Shown here one piece after another: positions 45,873 to 54,776 of a stretch of DNA of 64,000 nucleotides. Position numbers and translations under genes: made by a program. A model generated the notes under the pieces. That model was not told the origin of the DNA, searched no databases, and was given only the letters and a program-made list of their open reading frames with translations. Source of the DNA: Lysinibacillus sp. ZYM-1. Its GTDB lineage: Bacteria > Bacillota > Bacilli > Bacillales_A > Planococcaceae. Where the stretch lies: positions 62,001 to 126,000 of the forward strand of contig NZ_KQ465112.1 of NCBI RefSeq assembly GCF_001308875.1, read 5' to 3'. Position 1 is the stretch's first letter. Each line of letters begins with the position of its first letter.

Positions 45873-47035
45873 ATGGTTGAAGAACTTCTTTATAAAAAAA
45901 TACTCAAAAATCTCTTTTCAGACCCTGTTCAATTTACGCTTTGGAATGGTGAGACCATAAAATATGGTGAAGGACAACCTCTGTTTCATGTAACATTCCA
46001 TAAGCCTCTATCAAAAAAAGAGATTGCTAAGGACCCTTCCATCGCATTCGGGGAAGCCTATATGAATGGAGATCTAGAAATACAAGGAGACCTTGAAAAA
46101 GCAATGCAATCTATTTATAAAAAGCAGGAAAGCTTTTTAGGTGATCGTACATTGCAATATTTCAAAAGTAAATGGAATTTCTCAAAACAAAAAAATAAAG
46201 AAGATATAGCTCACCATTATGATATCGGGAACGATTTCTATAAACTGTGGCTCGATGACACAATGACATATTCTTGTGCGTATTTTCAAAACAATTATGA
46301 TTCCCTAACAACAGCCAACATAATAAAATCAATCATATTTTAAAAAAGTTAAATCTTCAAAAAGGGGATACTTTATTAGACATTGGTTGGGGTGAACTGA
46401 TTACCACTGCCGCGAAGCAATATGGCGTTAAAGCAATGGGCGTAACATTAAGTGAGGAGCAATATGCAAAGACTGTTGAGCGCATTAAGCAAGAGGGACT
46501 TACAGATTTAGTTGAAGTATCATTACTCGATTATCGTGATATTCAAGATCGTAAGTTTGATAAAATTGTTAGTGTAGGTATGATTGAGCATGTTGGAAAA
46601 GACAACATTACGAAATATTTCGAGACAGTTAATCAACTACTAAATGACGGTGGGATTTCACTGCTTCATTGTATTACTTCTCCAACTAACGGTGCTACCA
46701 ATTGTTGGATTGAAAAGTATATATTCCCTGGTGGATATGTTCCAGCTATCAATGAATTAATCACTAATATGACAAACCAACAATTTTTTATTGTTGATGT
46801 TGAAAGCTTACGTAGACACTACGGTAAAACCCTACAACATTGGGCTCAAAACTTTGAAATGGCATTAGAGGAAATTCGCCAGACAAAAGATGAACGATTT
46901 ATTCGTATGTGGCGCTTATATTTAAATGCCTGTGCAGCTTCATTCTTTACTGGGAATATTGATCTACATCAATTTGTATTTACAAAAGGCACCAACGATA
47001 CAATTCCTATGACGCGTTCTTATATGTATGAATAA
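45873..47035 (+). pseudogene. Broken cyclopropane-fatty-acyl-phospholipid synthase gene
   Basis: The frame from ATG 45873 (GGAGA upstream) encodes MVEELLYKKILKNLF to HHYDIGNDFYKLWLDDTMTYSCAYF, the CFA-synthase N-terminal part, then stops at 46343. The rest continues in a different frame (about 46317-47035): HILKKLNLQKGDTLLDIG, VTLSEEQYAK, GMIEHVGKDN, IEKYIFPGGYVP. One missing base near 46314-46318 restores the frame. The SAM-binding loop reads DIGWGELI where the family has DIGCGWG, a two-residue in-frame loss at about 46385-46392. The gene thus has two independent lesions and should be inactive. Confidence 0.85.
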
Positions 47036-47080
47036 AAGAATAATTAGGATAGTTTGTTCTTAACAAGGAGAGGGAAAATA

Positions 47081-47374
47081 ATGAACGAAATTATACTCAA
47101 TGTAGTTTTAAAAGCTAAAGCGGGGAAAGGTGAACTGCTTAGAAAAGAGTTATTAAATTAAGTTGAAGCATCTCGAGTGGAAGAGGGGTGTATACAATAT
47201 ACGCTTCATGAATCAGTTGAAAATAGAGATACATTTGTTTTTTACGAAAGATGGAAAGATGAAGAAGAGCTTACATTTCATGTTAATACGGAACATTATA
47301 AATACTGTGGCCAACAAACAGAGCCGCTACTTGAAAAACAAGAGGTTCATCGTTTACAAATAATAAGTTCTTAA
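47081..47374 (+). pseudogene. Antibiotic-biosynthesis-monooxygenase (YgiN-like) gene with an in-frame stop
   Basis: A ribosome site (AAGGAGAGGG) precedes ATG 47081. The 98-codon frame reads MNEIILNVVLKAKAGKGELLRKELLN, then TAA at 47159-47161, then VEASRVEEGCIQYTLHES and TFVFYERWKDEEELTFH. EEGCIQYTLHES and FYERWKDEEEL are typical ABM-domain segments of small ferredoxin-like quinol monooxygenases. The stop replaces one residue without shifting the frame, so only a 26-residue fragment would be made. It adjoins the broken CFA synthase gene. Confidence 0.8.
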
Positions 47375-47493
47375 TTTAGAGCTTCTTTTCACCGTTGACA
47401 TTCTGAATGGAGCTTCTTACTTGAAACATGGGCACCTTTAATGCAAGGCGAATCCAGATGAATACGACTTTGCTCTATAAGCATTAAAAAGGA

Positions 47494-47525
47494 AAAGAGA
47501 CTGTCCTATGTTTCACAGTCTCTTT
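47494..47525. terminator. Bidirectional terminator between the ABM remnant and the HxlR gene
   Basis: AAAGAGACTGT (47494-47504) pairs perfectly with ACAGTCTCTTT (47515-47525). It has A- and T-rich flanks and lies between convergent genes. Confidence 0.85.
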
Positions 47526-47534
47526 CTTCCCTCA

Positions 47535-47918
47535 TTACGATGTTTGCTGCATAGCTATATCATCATCACGTTGTTTTAACAATACATCTTCGCCTTTATC
47601 TTGTAATACTTCAACATGTTTTTCGCCCCAAGTGCAAAGCATGTTCAGAATAGGTTCCATCCCTTGTCCATAGCCCGTTAAGGAATATTCAACTTTTGGC
47701 GGTACTTGATTGAAGACCTTTCGATGAATTAATCCAGACTGTACTAGTTCGCGTAATTGGCTTGTGAGCATTTTTTGTGAAATCCCTGGAATCAATCGTC
47801 GAAACTCATTTGTACGAATTATACCATGGTGGTTTAAATGACAAAGAATGACTGGTTTCCATTTACCACCAATGACTTCAAGTGTAGCTTCTACACCAAT
47901 ATTATAAATTTTTTGCAT
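47535..47918 (-). CDS. HxlR family transcriptional regulator
   Basis: 127 residues starting at ATG 47918 with AGGAGG upstream. The winged-helix domain covers most of the chain: IGVEATLEVIGGKWKPVILCHL, RTNEFRRLIPGISQKMLTSQLRELVQSGLIHRK, and QVPPKVEYSLTGYGQGM as the wing. An HxlR-type inverted repeat lies in its upstream region (47964-47976). Related Bacillus regulators (HypR, YodB) sense quinones or aldehydes through a cysteine near the N-terminus. Here no cysteine precedes the GGKWKP segment; the ones visible (PVILCHL, LCTWG) are later, so thiol sensing is uncertain. Confidence 0.92.
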   Translation of the reverse strand: MQKIYNIGVEATLEVIGGKWKPVILCHLNHHGIIRTNEFRRLIPGISQKMLTSQLRELVQSGLIHRKVFNQVPPKVEYSLTGYGQGMEPILNMLCTWGEKHVEVLQDKGEDVLLKQRDDDIAMQQTS

Positions 47919-47963
47919 TGTAAACCTCCTATAACATTCAAAAGTAACTAAAAGTACCCTACG

Positions 47964-47976
47964 TACCTTTTAGGTA
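47964..47976. promoter_or_regulatory. Candidate HxlR operator
   Basis: TACCT-ttt-AGGTA is a perfect 5-bp inverted repeat within GTACCTTTTAGGTATG, 46 bases before the HxlR start and between divergent transcription units. The form is like operators of HxlR/YodB regulators; unverified. Confidence 0.5.
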
Positions 47977-48010
47977 TGTATGTATATTACTACACACAAT
48001 GAAAAAAATC

Positions 48011-48152
48011 AAAGGAGATAGGATCCTATACTGGAAGCTTTACTATTCACTAACAATCGTTAGCACATACGCCTAAATATGGATTCTTAATGTTGATGTT
48101 TGCAGCGGTTGTTATTCTATTAGGGCTACTTTTTGATAAAAAGAAACAATAG
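48011..48152 (+). pseudogene. Possible internally deleted remnant of the gene divergent from HxlR
   Basis: A strong ribosome-site-like AAAGGAGATAGGA (48011) is not followed by an ATG. Downstream, the frame 48054-48152 encodes a single hydrophobic helix (YGFLMLMFAAVVILLGLLFD) ending KKKQ-stop, which looks like the C-terminal end of a membrane transporter. The arrangement fits a gene whose 5' leader is fused to its own 3' end by deletion. The family cannot be assigned from so little sequence. Confidence 0.35.
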
Positions 48153-48684
48153 CGAGTGTCGCCCTTTTTTAAAATAAGAAAGTGCTTTTCTCTAATGAGG
48201 ATTTATAGGCTTGAATTGCATTATAGGTCGATGTGGAAAAACCTAGCCAACTGTGTTTAAGATGTCAAAAAGCAAAAAAAATAGGTGATGTCTTGAATGT
48301 CATGGCTAAATAATAAAAAGGAAGCTCACTATGGCTTCCTTTTTATGTTTTTGTCGAATATAATCTTTTATATGTATGATTCATCATTATGCTTGCCATT
48401 TAGGGTTCCTGCTGAGATGATAAAATTTCATGAATGTAAATTATCTGAAAGCTGTCCCATGTATGCGATTGATGATGCTATATTTTTTTCGAAAAAGGGT
48501 ACATACAATAGTAAAATTAAATTTCCTCCAGTTAAAATGTTCATTCAGTTATGAAAAAATTATGATGGGGATATTTATAGAAAGAAATCTAAAAAAGCCT
48601 TTATAATTAGAGATAGAAGCTATCCTGTTTAATTTGTGGAAATGATTCAATTTACGCCACAACAGTATGTAAGGGGGAATAAAC
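48153..48684. other. Non-coding gap containing an orphan terminator
   Basis: No convincing gene in about 530 bases. The only clear element is the hairpin at 48315-48344. An 85-codon frame across 48297-48554 passes through that terminator and is not accepted. Confidence 0.45.
48315..48344. terminator. Orphan hairpin terminator
   Basis: AAAAAGGAAGC (48315-48325) pairs perfectly with GCTTCCTTTTT (48334-48344). No intact gene ends near it, so it may have belonged to a lost gene. Confidence 0.8.
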
Positions 48685-48963
48685 ATGGTATTTTCTCTTT
48701 TTAAAAAAAAGAAAGAGCCACAGCCATTAAAAAATAGAGTCGAGTTTTGCATCACTAATTTATCACTAGGTGCAGCAGATGCATATGATATCCTACTAGA
48801 ACGTGATGATATTGACATAGAGGAATCTGGTTGTACCTCGCATTGTGAAATCTGTGAGCAAGGTATTTTTGCAATTGTTAACGGGGAAATTGTCACTGCG
48901 GACGTTGCAGAGGCGTTGGTACAGGCTATTGATGAAGAATTAAAACAAAATCCACTTTTCTAA
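48685..48963 (+). CDS. DUF1450 (YuzB-like) small protein
   Basis: 92 residues with AAGGGGG upstream. It has the YuzB/DUF1450 layout: VEFCITNLSLGAADAYDILL, then GCTSHCEICEQGIFAIVNGEIVTADVAEALVQ. The conserved cysteines in FCITN and GCTSHCEIC suggest metal or Fe-S binding, but the function is unknown. Compared with YuzB, it has an N-terminal extension with a lysine-rich stretch (LFKKKKEPQPLKNR). It has its own terminator. Confidence 0.87.
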   Translation: MVFSLFKKKKEPQPLKNRVEFCITNLSLGAADAYDILLERDDIDIEESGCTSHCEICEQGIFAIVNGEIVTADVAEALVQAIDEELKQNPLF

Positions 48964-48965
48964 GC

Positions 48966-48999
48966 AAAAAACAGCTTGTGAACAAACAAGCTGTTTTTT
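48966..48999. terminator. Bidirectional terminator between the DUF1450 and namA genes
   Basis: AAAAAACAGCTTGT (48966-48979) pairs perfectly with ACAAGCTGTTTTTT (48986-48999), giving T-runs on both strands between convergent genes. Confidence 0.93.
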
Positions 49000-49012
49000 G
49001 ATAGAAATTAGA

Positions 49013-50023
49013 TTACCAACCACGAACGTATTGTACGGGTGGTTGTACTTCTTCCCCTAATTCTTTGGCCGCGTGTAGTGGCCAGTATGGCTCACGTAAT
49101 AAGACACGAGCTAAGAAAATTAAATCTGCCCGGTTATTTTGGAGGATTTCTTCGGCTTGAATTGCTGTTGTAATAAGGCCCACTGCGCCAGTAGGGATGT
49201 CAGCTCCATGTTTAATGGCTTCAGCGTGAGAAACCTGGTAGCCTGGAAAAACATTAATGGCAGCAGTGACAACGCCACCTGTCGATACATCTACTAAATC
49301 TACACCTTGTGATTTCATCCATCGACTAAAGACGATGAAGTCTTCCATTGTCGTGCCATCTTCTGCGTAATCTTCGGCAGAGACACGTACCAATAATGGT
49401 CCATCCCAGACACTGCGAATCGCATCAATGACTTGACGAAGTATACGATAGCGATTTTCCTGTGAGCCTCCGTATTGATCTTCTCGCTTGTTCGTAGCAG
49501 GTGATAAAAACTCACTGATCAAATAGCCATGTGCCCCATGGATTTCTAGTACATCAAAGCCTGCTTTTGCAGCACGAATTGCCGCTTGTTTAAATGCTTC
49601 AATCACATGATGAATGTCATCTTCTGTCATTTCTGTTGGTGTTTGATAGTCTTGATTAAAGGCAATGGCCGATGGAGCAAAAATTTCACCATCTACTGCT
49701 GCTTTACGTCCAGCATGTCCAAGCTGTATGCCCGCTTTCGCCCCATATGCTTTTACACCTTCCACTAATTCCCGCAAGCCTTTGATATGCGCATCATCCC
49801 AAATACCAAGGTCTTTGTTGGAAATCCGTCCTTCCGGTACAACGCCTGTAGCTTCTAAAATGATTAATCCTACTTGCCCGGCTGCCCGTGTTGCATAATG
49901 GACTTTATGAAAAGGTGTGACCATACCATCATCTTCAGCAGAGTACATACACATTGGTGCCATAACAACACGATTTTTTAAGGAAATTGATTGTAATTGA
50001 TAAGGTTCAAATAATTTACTCAA
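49013..50023 (-). CDS. namA: NADPH dehydrogenase NamA (old yellow enzyme, YqjM type)
   Basis: 336 residues. FMN-binding and active-site landmarks: [15 protein letters not shown] with the YqjM-class cysteine, [19 protein letters not shown], the [11 protein letters not shown] loop and [18 protein letters not shown] with the substrate-binding His pair. [14 protein letters not shown] and [17 protein letters not shown] follow. It reduces activated C=C bonds of enones and nitro compounds with NADPH, a detoxification role. It lies downstream of proC on the same strand. Confidence 0.95.
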   Translation of the reverse strand: MSKLFEPYQLQSISLKNRVVMAPMCMYSAEDDGMVTPFHKVHYATRAAGQVGLIILEATGVVPEGRISNKDLGIWDDAHIKGLRELVEGVKAYGAKAGIQLGHAGRKAAVDGEIFAPSAIAFNQDYQTPTEMTEDDIHHVIEAFKQAAIRAAKAGFDVLEIHGAHGYLISEFLSPATNKREDQYGGSQENRYRILRQVIDAIRSVWDGPLLVRVSAEDYAEDGTTMEDFIVFSRWMKSQGVDLVDVSTGGVVTAAINVFPGYQVSHAEAIKHGADIPTGAVGLITTAIQAEEILQNNRADLIFLARVLLREPYWPLHAAKELGEEVQPPVQYVRGW

Positions 50024-50071
50024 AATAAAGCCCCCTAATTCCTAGTGATAAACTCTATTTTGCACTTAATA

Positions 50072-50875
50072 TTAACCATTTGCAAGAGAACGAGATCGTG
50101 CTTCTGCTTCTTTAATACAAGCCTCAATTGCTTCATAAAATTGATATTGCTCCAGAGCCTGAATGCCAGCCTCTGTCGTGCCGCCCGGACTTGTTACCTT
50201 TTTACGTAAGACATCAGGTTCATCTACCGATTGCTTGAGCATTTCGGCAGTACCTGCAAGTGTTTGCGTCATCAATAATCGTACTGTATCTTTCGATAGA
50301 CCTATCTTTGTCCCTACACGTTCGAAGGCTTCCATTAAATAATAAATGTAAGCTGGACCACTACCAGAAAGGGCTGTTACAGCGTGTAATTGATCCTCTT
50401 CGACCTCAATAACCGAGCCGACAGCCTCTAATAACTGGAGGAAAGTGATACGCTGTGCAGCAGACACCTCATTATTGAATGCAATACCACTAGCTGACAT
50501 GCCAATTGTGGCAGAAGTATTAGGCATCACGCGAGCTACTGGGCGATCTCCTAAAAACTCTGTAATGGTGTCAATGGCAATACCCGCTAGAATCGATAGG
50601 ATGGCAGATTGTGCTGTGATTTTTGGTTTTAAATCGCGCATTGCCGCAACAGCATCTTTTGGCTTCATCGCCAAAATGATCAAATCTGCCTGCTGATAAA
50701 TTGCGTGATCAAAAATGTAGTGGATACCATATGTTTCATGTAAGAATTGTAAACGTTCTTTGTCAGAGCGATTGGTGACGTAAATTTCCTGTGGTGAAAA
50801 AACCTTTTGCTTAATCCACCCTTGAATCAATGCCTCTGCCATTGAGCCTGCACCGATAAATAATATTTTTTTCAT
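50072..50875 (-). CDS. proC: Pyrroline-5-carboxylate reductase
   Basis: 267 residues from the ATG at 50875, with GGAGG 8 bases before it; a TTG 6 bases earlier is less likely. The N-terminal Rossmann motif is LFIGAGSMAEALIQGW and the active-site region is ALSGSGPAYIYYLMEAFERVG. The C-terminal signature is KVTSPGGTTEAGIQALE. It makes the last step of proline synthesis. Its leader is a T-box with a CCU specifier, so uncharged tRNA-Pro should raise its expression. Confidence 0.96.
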   Translation of the reverse strand: MKKILFIGAGSMAEALIQGWIKQKVFSPQEIYVTNRSDKERLQFLHETYGIHYIFDHAIYQQADLIILAMKPKDAVAAMRDLKPKITAQSAILSILAGIAIDTITEFLGDRPVARVMPNTSATIGMSASGIAFNNEVSAAQRITFLQLLEAVGSVIEVEEDQLHAVTALSGSGPAYIYYLMEAFERVGTKIGLSKDTVRLLMTQTLAGTAEMLKQSVDEPDVLRKKVTSPGGTTEAGIQALEQYQFYEAIEACIKEAEARSRSLANG

Positions 50876-50904
50876 GAACAAAACCTCCAGTTCAAAATAA
50901 AAAA

Positions 50905-50940
50905 GCGCTCTCGTCCTTATCTAGAAGGACGAAAACGCTC
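50905..50940 (-). terminator. T-box-controlled terminator before proC
   Basis: On the minus strand, GAGCGTTTTCGTCCTT pairs with AAGGACGAGAGCGCT around a six-base loop and is followed by six T's. It lies directly after the T-box sequence, so it is the regulated terminator. Confidence 0.9.
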
Positions 50941-50941
50941 T

Positions 50942-51136
50942 CGTTTCCGCGGTACCACCTTTGTTTGCCAATGTTGGCACAACTTTTAGCCCTTTTATCG
51001 CAAGGGAGACGGTTATGTTTTCATAACTGCTCAGAAATAGGTTCGGTAGTGGGAGTGGGTGATGTTACTCTCAGCAAATGTAACACTCTCTAACACCTTC
51101 ACCAACTACTTACTCGGCTTCTTCAACGCACAAAAA
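50942..51136 (-). promoter_or_regulatory. T-box leader of proC, probable proline specifier
   Basis: On the minus strand the T-box motif AAAGGTGGTACCGCG lies at 50962-50948, just before the terminator. A K-turn-like GAGTAAGTAG is near 51115, at the start of stem I. The 3' side of stem I reads CCGAACCTATTTC; the CCT at 51041-51039 is in the usual GAA-NNN-A specifier context and is a proline codon. That agrees with control of proC by tRNA-Pro. Confidence 0.9.
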
Positions 51137-51263
51137 TAATTAGATTATTCAAAATTATAGTGATGGATTGGCAACCTGTCAACAGGAAGATGACGAAAAC
51201 AGAAAAAACTTGTAAAATAGAATGAATCATTATTCACTAGCGAGAAAAAAGGGGGAGACAACT

Positions 51264-52211
51264 TTGTCTATATACAAAATAGAAATACCAACACCCTATG
51301 AAGTAGGAGATGTCAATGCATTTATTGTCAAAGGTGAAGCACTTAGCATTTTTGATGTTGGACCAAAAACAGTAGAAGCCTATGATGCTCTGAAATGGGG
51401 GATTCGCGCTGCAGGCTACGACATGCGAGATATTGAACAGGTTGTGCTAACTCATCATCACCCTGATCATGCAGGGTGGGTCGATGCTTTTCCACATGCT
51501 GAAATTTTAGGCCACGCCTATAATGATAAATGGTTACGTCACGACGAAGAGTTTTTACGTTATCACGAGCAATTCTACAGTGAACGTTTATTTGAACATG
51601 GAGTGCCACAAGAATATATTCCAAAAAGTGTGCACGTGCGTCGTGAATTAGAACTTGTAGGTGAACGTCCATTGACACAAATTTTGGCGGATGGAGATGA
51701 AGTACCTGGACATCCAGGATTAAAGACAATTGAAACATTAGGTCACGCACAAAGCCATTTTATTTTTTGGGATGAAAAAACACATCATGTTATTGGTGGA
51801 GATTTATTACTTGAAAAAATAACGCCAAACCCTTTAATAGAACCACCATTAGATCGTTCATTGGAACGTACGAAATCGTTACTACAATATAATGAATCCC
51901 TAGAAATTTTACGCCAATTGCCTGTCAAAATGATGTATACAGGACATGGGGCTGAACTAGAAGACATCCCATTTTTAATCGATAAACGACTAGAAAGACA
52001 GCATCAGCAATCCATGAAAGTTTATGAATTATTGGGGGACGACCAATTAACGGCTGTGCAAATGACGAAACGCTTGTATCCAGCTATTTTCCAGCATATG
52101 CTTGGTTTAACCTTGTCCAAAACGTTGGGGCATTTAGATTATTTAGAGGCAAATGAGTATATTATATCAACGAAGACGGAAGAAGGTATCTATTTATTTA
52201 AAAGAAAGTAG
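51264..52211 (+). CDS. MBL-fold metallo-hydrolase
   Basis: 315 residues from a TTG at 51264 with AGGGGGAG upstream. An ATG at 51222 is in frame but has no ribosome site. The metallo-beta-lactamase motif is LTHHHPDHAGWVDAFP, with further metal ligands in ETLGHAQSHFIF, GGDLL and TGHGAE. The C-terminal ~70 residues form a winged-helix-like segment (QMTKRLYPAIFQHMLGLTLSKTLGHLDYLE) as in YqgX/BLACT_WH-type members. The substrate is unknown; relatives hydrolyse thioesters or lactones. Confidence 0.9.
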   Translation: MSIYKIEIPTPYEVGDVNAFIVKGEALSIFDVGPKTVEAYDALKWGIRAAGYDMRDIEQVVLTHHHPDHAGWVDAFPHAEILGHAYNDKWLRHDEEFLRYHEQFYSERLFEHGVPQEYIPKSVHVRRELELVGERPLTQILADGDEVPGHPGLKTIETLGHAQSHFIFWDEKTHHVIGGDLLLEKITPNPLIEPPLDRSLERTKSLLQYNESLEILRQLPVKMMYTGHGAELEDIPFLIDKRLERQHQQSMKVYELLGDDQLTAVQMTKRLYPAIFQHMLGLTLSKTLGHLDYLEANEYIISTKTEEGIYLFKRK

Positions 52212-52219
52212 GACTATAT

Positions 52220-52969
52220 ATGAAAAGCAAGACGATCTTCGTGACAGGTGCAACAAGTGGTGTAGGCTTAAAAATAACAGAATTACTAGTAGCACAAGGT
52301 CATACAGTTTATGCCACAGGCCGCAATGCCGTAGCTTTAAAAGTATTAGAACGTTTGGGAGCCAATGTCATCCAAGCTGATTTAACTAATTTACATACAC
52401 TCGACGCTGTTTGTACACAGCTTCCACCCATTGATGTCGCTATCCTTTCAGCTGGTGTAGGAAAGTTTGCTGTGGCGCCTAAGTTAATGGATGAGGATAT
52501 TGCACAAATGATTGAATTAAACATTAGTGTACCTATTTACCTTGCCAAACGATTAGCTTCCACGATGATTGAGCGAAATCAAGGGCATTTGATTTTTATT
52601 GGTTCACAGGCAGGAAAGGTAGCCACTCCAAAAGCGAGTGTTTATGCAGCTACGAAACATGCGATTGTGGGCTTTACAAATGGACTACGCATGGAGCTTG
52701 CACCATATCATGTGAAAGTGACTGCCATTCATCCAGGTCCAATTGATACCCCATTTTTAGACAAGGCCAATGATGAAAGTGGCTATCGCGCATCTTTAGG
52801 TAGATTTTTATTATCAGCTGAAGAAGTGGCGCAAGCAACGGTAAAAACAATTGAACGACCAGTTCGCGAGGTCAACTTACCGAAAATCATGGGATTATCA
52901 AGCAAACTGTATGCATTGGCACCTGCAACCATTGAATTTTTAGGCAAATCATTCTTCCATAAGAAATAA
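52220..52969 (+). CDS. Short-chain dehydrogenase/reductase
   Basis: 249 residues starting 8 bases after the MBL gene. Classical SDR motifs: TGATSGVGLKI for cofactor binding, the LSAGVG (NNAG-like) segment, catalytic Ser in FIGSQAGK and Tyr-x-x-x-Lys in VYAATKHAI. After this, IHPGPIDTPF is the usual PG motif. The C-terminal segment resembles the DltE/YqjQ-like group. The substrate is unknown. It probably shares a transcript with the preceding gene, and a terminator follows. Confidence 0.92.
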   Translation: MKSKTIFVTGATSGVGLKITELLVAQGHTVYATGRNAVALKVLERLGANVIQADLTNLHTLDAVCTQLPPIDVAILSAGVGKFAVAPKLMDEDIAQMIELNISVPIYLAKRLASTMIERNQGHLIFIGSQAGKVATPKASVYAATKHAIVGFTNGLRMELAPYHVKVTAIHPGPIDTPFLDKANDESGYRASLGRFLLSAEEVAQATVKTIERPVREVNLPKIMGLSSKLYALAPATIEFLGKSFFHKK

Positions 52970-52979
52970 CGAACATCCA

Positions 52980-53014
52980 ACTGTAAACATGCTCTATGCA
53001 TGTCTACAGTTTTT
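52980..53014 (+). terminator. Terminator after the SDR gene
   Basis: ACTGTAAACATGC pairs with GCATGTCTACAGT with one mismatch/bulge, followed by TTTTTTC, about 11 bases after the stop codon. Confidence 0.8.
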
Positions 53015-53042
53015 TCATAATCGCAAAGAGAAGGGGGATACA

Positions 53043-53837
53043 ATGTATACAATTGGACAAGTGGCTAAATTTTTAGGCATTTCTAGAGATACCATAAAAT
53101 ATTATGAGGAAAAGGCATTGGTCAAGCCACAGCAAAATAGTGAGAATGGCTATAGAACCTATAATCGATTTGATATATATGATCTAACAACTGTCAACTT
53201 TTATCGAGAATTGGATTTGGAAATTAAAAAGATTCAAGAATTACGAAAAGGCAAAAGTATTGAAGGAATCCAACTTCTATTAGAAGAGAAAGAACAAGAA
53301 GTGTTAGAGGAGATAGCCTATAAAAAATTACTATTAAAAAAGCTCCAAATTGTCAAAGAAGATTGCCAAAAAATTCAACAGTATTTAGGAACGTATACCA
53401 TAAAAGAAATGAAGCCTCTAGCAATAATGGGAACAATCGACCATTATACAGCTTATGAAGAATATGACGCACTGAAAGAAAACACCGATAGTTTAAAAAA
53501 GGCGGTAATTCTGACATCACTAAGAAGAGTTATACGCTTTAATGAACAGGGCATGCAAGAAGATAAATTTATGATTGTGAAAAAACTAGAAGAAAACGAG
53601 AAAGCCTTAGACGAACAAGTTTTATTTCATCCTAAATGTTTGTATACAGTGATTGAAGATGGAAGATGGTCAACAGGTGGCAAAAATACGGACGATAAAG
53701 TGGAAGCGACTATAAGAAAAGTAGCCAAAGAGAATGGTTATGAACTCTTAGGTCTTGTTTATATTAACTTATTACTGGCTACTTATGAAGAGGGACTAGA
53801 ACGTATTTTTTTAGAAATGTATGTACCAATAAAATAG
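53043..53837 (+). CDS. MerR family transcriptional regulator
   Basis: 264 residues from the ATG at 53043, with GAAGGGGG upstream. The helix-turn-helix is YTIGQVAKFLGISRDTIKYYEEKALVKPQQN. A coiled-coil dimerisation helix follows (about 70-125, IKKIQELRKGKSIEGIQLLLEEKEQ). The C-terminal part (about 140-264) looks like a GyrI/BmrR-like ligand-binding domain (LYTVIEDGRWSTGG; LLLATYEEGLERIFLEMYVPI). It is not metal-type, since it has few cysteines. The adjacent CPBP protease gene is a possible target. The ligand is unknown. Confidence 0.9.
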   Translation: MYTIGQVAKFLGISRDTIKYYEEKALVKPQQNSENGYRTYNRFDIYDLTTVNFYRELDLEIKKIQELRKGKSIEGIQLLLEEKEQEVLEEIAYKKLLLKKLQIVKEDCQKIQQYLGTYTIKEMKPLAIMGTIDHYTAYEEYDALKENTDSLKKAVILTSLRRVIRFNEQGMQEDKFMIVKKLEENEKALDEQVLFHPKCLYTVIEDGRWSTGGKNTDDKVEATIRKVAKENGYELLGLVYINLLLATYEEGLERIFLEMYVPIK

Positions 53838-53920
53838 TCTTTTGAATAGAAATATGTATTGACCTGTGAGTAACCCCCAGGTTTAAGCTGAAGGTATTCA
53901 GAACGAAAAGGGGAATTTAC

Positions 53921-54742
53921 ATGAATAGAAAAAAGAAGCTAAAAAGACCGGTAGCGAGTTTTATTGTCCTAACTAATGTTATTTTTTGGCCACTTTTTTG
54001 CCTTGTAGGAGCCGTCAAGATGTTAGGGTTTCCTACATGGGTTTTTGATGTAGTACGCTGTCTTTCAGCTTGGTCATCTACCTTTGCCTTTGCTATACTA
54101 TTTCCAAAAATTTATCCTGGGCAGCATTTTTTTCATTTTGTGCAACAAAAATTCAAGAATCCACTTCGATTTTCTGTGATTCTTTCTGTCTTGTTGGTTC
54201 AAGCCACCATCTTTATAATCATCTTACTTTTTGTTATGAATAATGAAAAAGTAGATGCTATTTTTACTTTTTCTTCTTGGGGAATGTTAAGTTACTTTTT
54301 CTTTAAAAATCTTTTATCAGGACCTTTAGGGGAAGAATTAGGGTGGCGAGGCTTTGCACTGCTTGAGCTTCAAAAGAAATATGCGCCATTACAATCTGCG
54401 ATTATTATAGGATTTTGGTGGGGAATTTGGCATTTACCTATTTGGTTTACAACAGGATTTACAGGGTTGGATTTAATGAAATACATCATATTCTTTATGC
54501 TATCCATCATCTCTACCACTATCATCATGACAGCCTTCTATACGATCAATCAAAATTTAATGATTCCTATTATGATCCATCAGTTATTCAACTTTTTTAT
54601 TGGTATCATAAACGAGAACTTCATCGATTTAATGATGTATAACGCTATTCTTTATTCAACAGCGGCTATTCTACTCATACTAATGAATCCAAAGAATGTA
54701 TGGTCTAATAAAAAATATACTACATATTCAATGAAAAATTAA
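53921..54742 (+). CDS. CPBP-family intramembrane glutamic protease
   Basis: 273 residues, mostly hydrophobic, with about seven or eight membrane segments. The Rce1/CPBP motifs are GEELGWRGFALLELQ (motif 1, EE-x3-R), FWWGIWHLPIW (motif 2, histidine) and MIHQLFNFFIG (motif 3). Family members process prenylated or bacteriocin-type peptides or act in immunity; no bacteriocin gene is seen nearby. AAGGGG precedes the start. Confidence 0.9.
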   Translation: MNRKKKLKRPVASFIVLTNVIFWPLFCLVGAVKMLGFPTWVFDVVRCLSAWSSTFAFAILFPKIYPGQHFFHFVQQKFKNPLRFSVILSVLLVQATIFIIILLFVMNNEKVDAIFTFSSWGMLSYFFFKNLLSGPLGEELGWRGFALLELQKKYAPLQSAIIIGFWWGIWHLPIWFTTGFTGLDLMKYIIFFMLSIISTTIIMTAFYTINQNLMIPIMIHQLFNFFIGIINENFIDLMMYNAILYSTAAILLILMNPKNVWSNKKYTTYSMKN

Positions 54743-54776
54743 AAAAGAATCCAGTTTATACACTGGATTCTTTTTT
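54741..54776 (+). terminator. Terminator after the CPBP gene
   Basis: AAAAAAGAATCCAGT pairs perfectly with ACTGGATTCTTTTTT across a six-base loop, and overlaps the stop codon region. Confidence 0.93.

Noticed and set aside
48297-48554. An 85-codon plus-strand frame
   Set aside because: It runs through a perfect terminator hairpin and matches no family I recognise.
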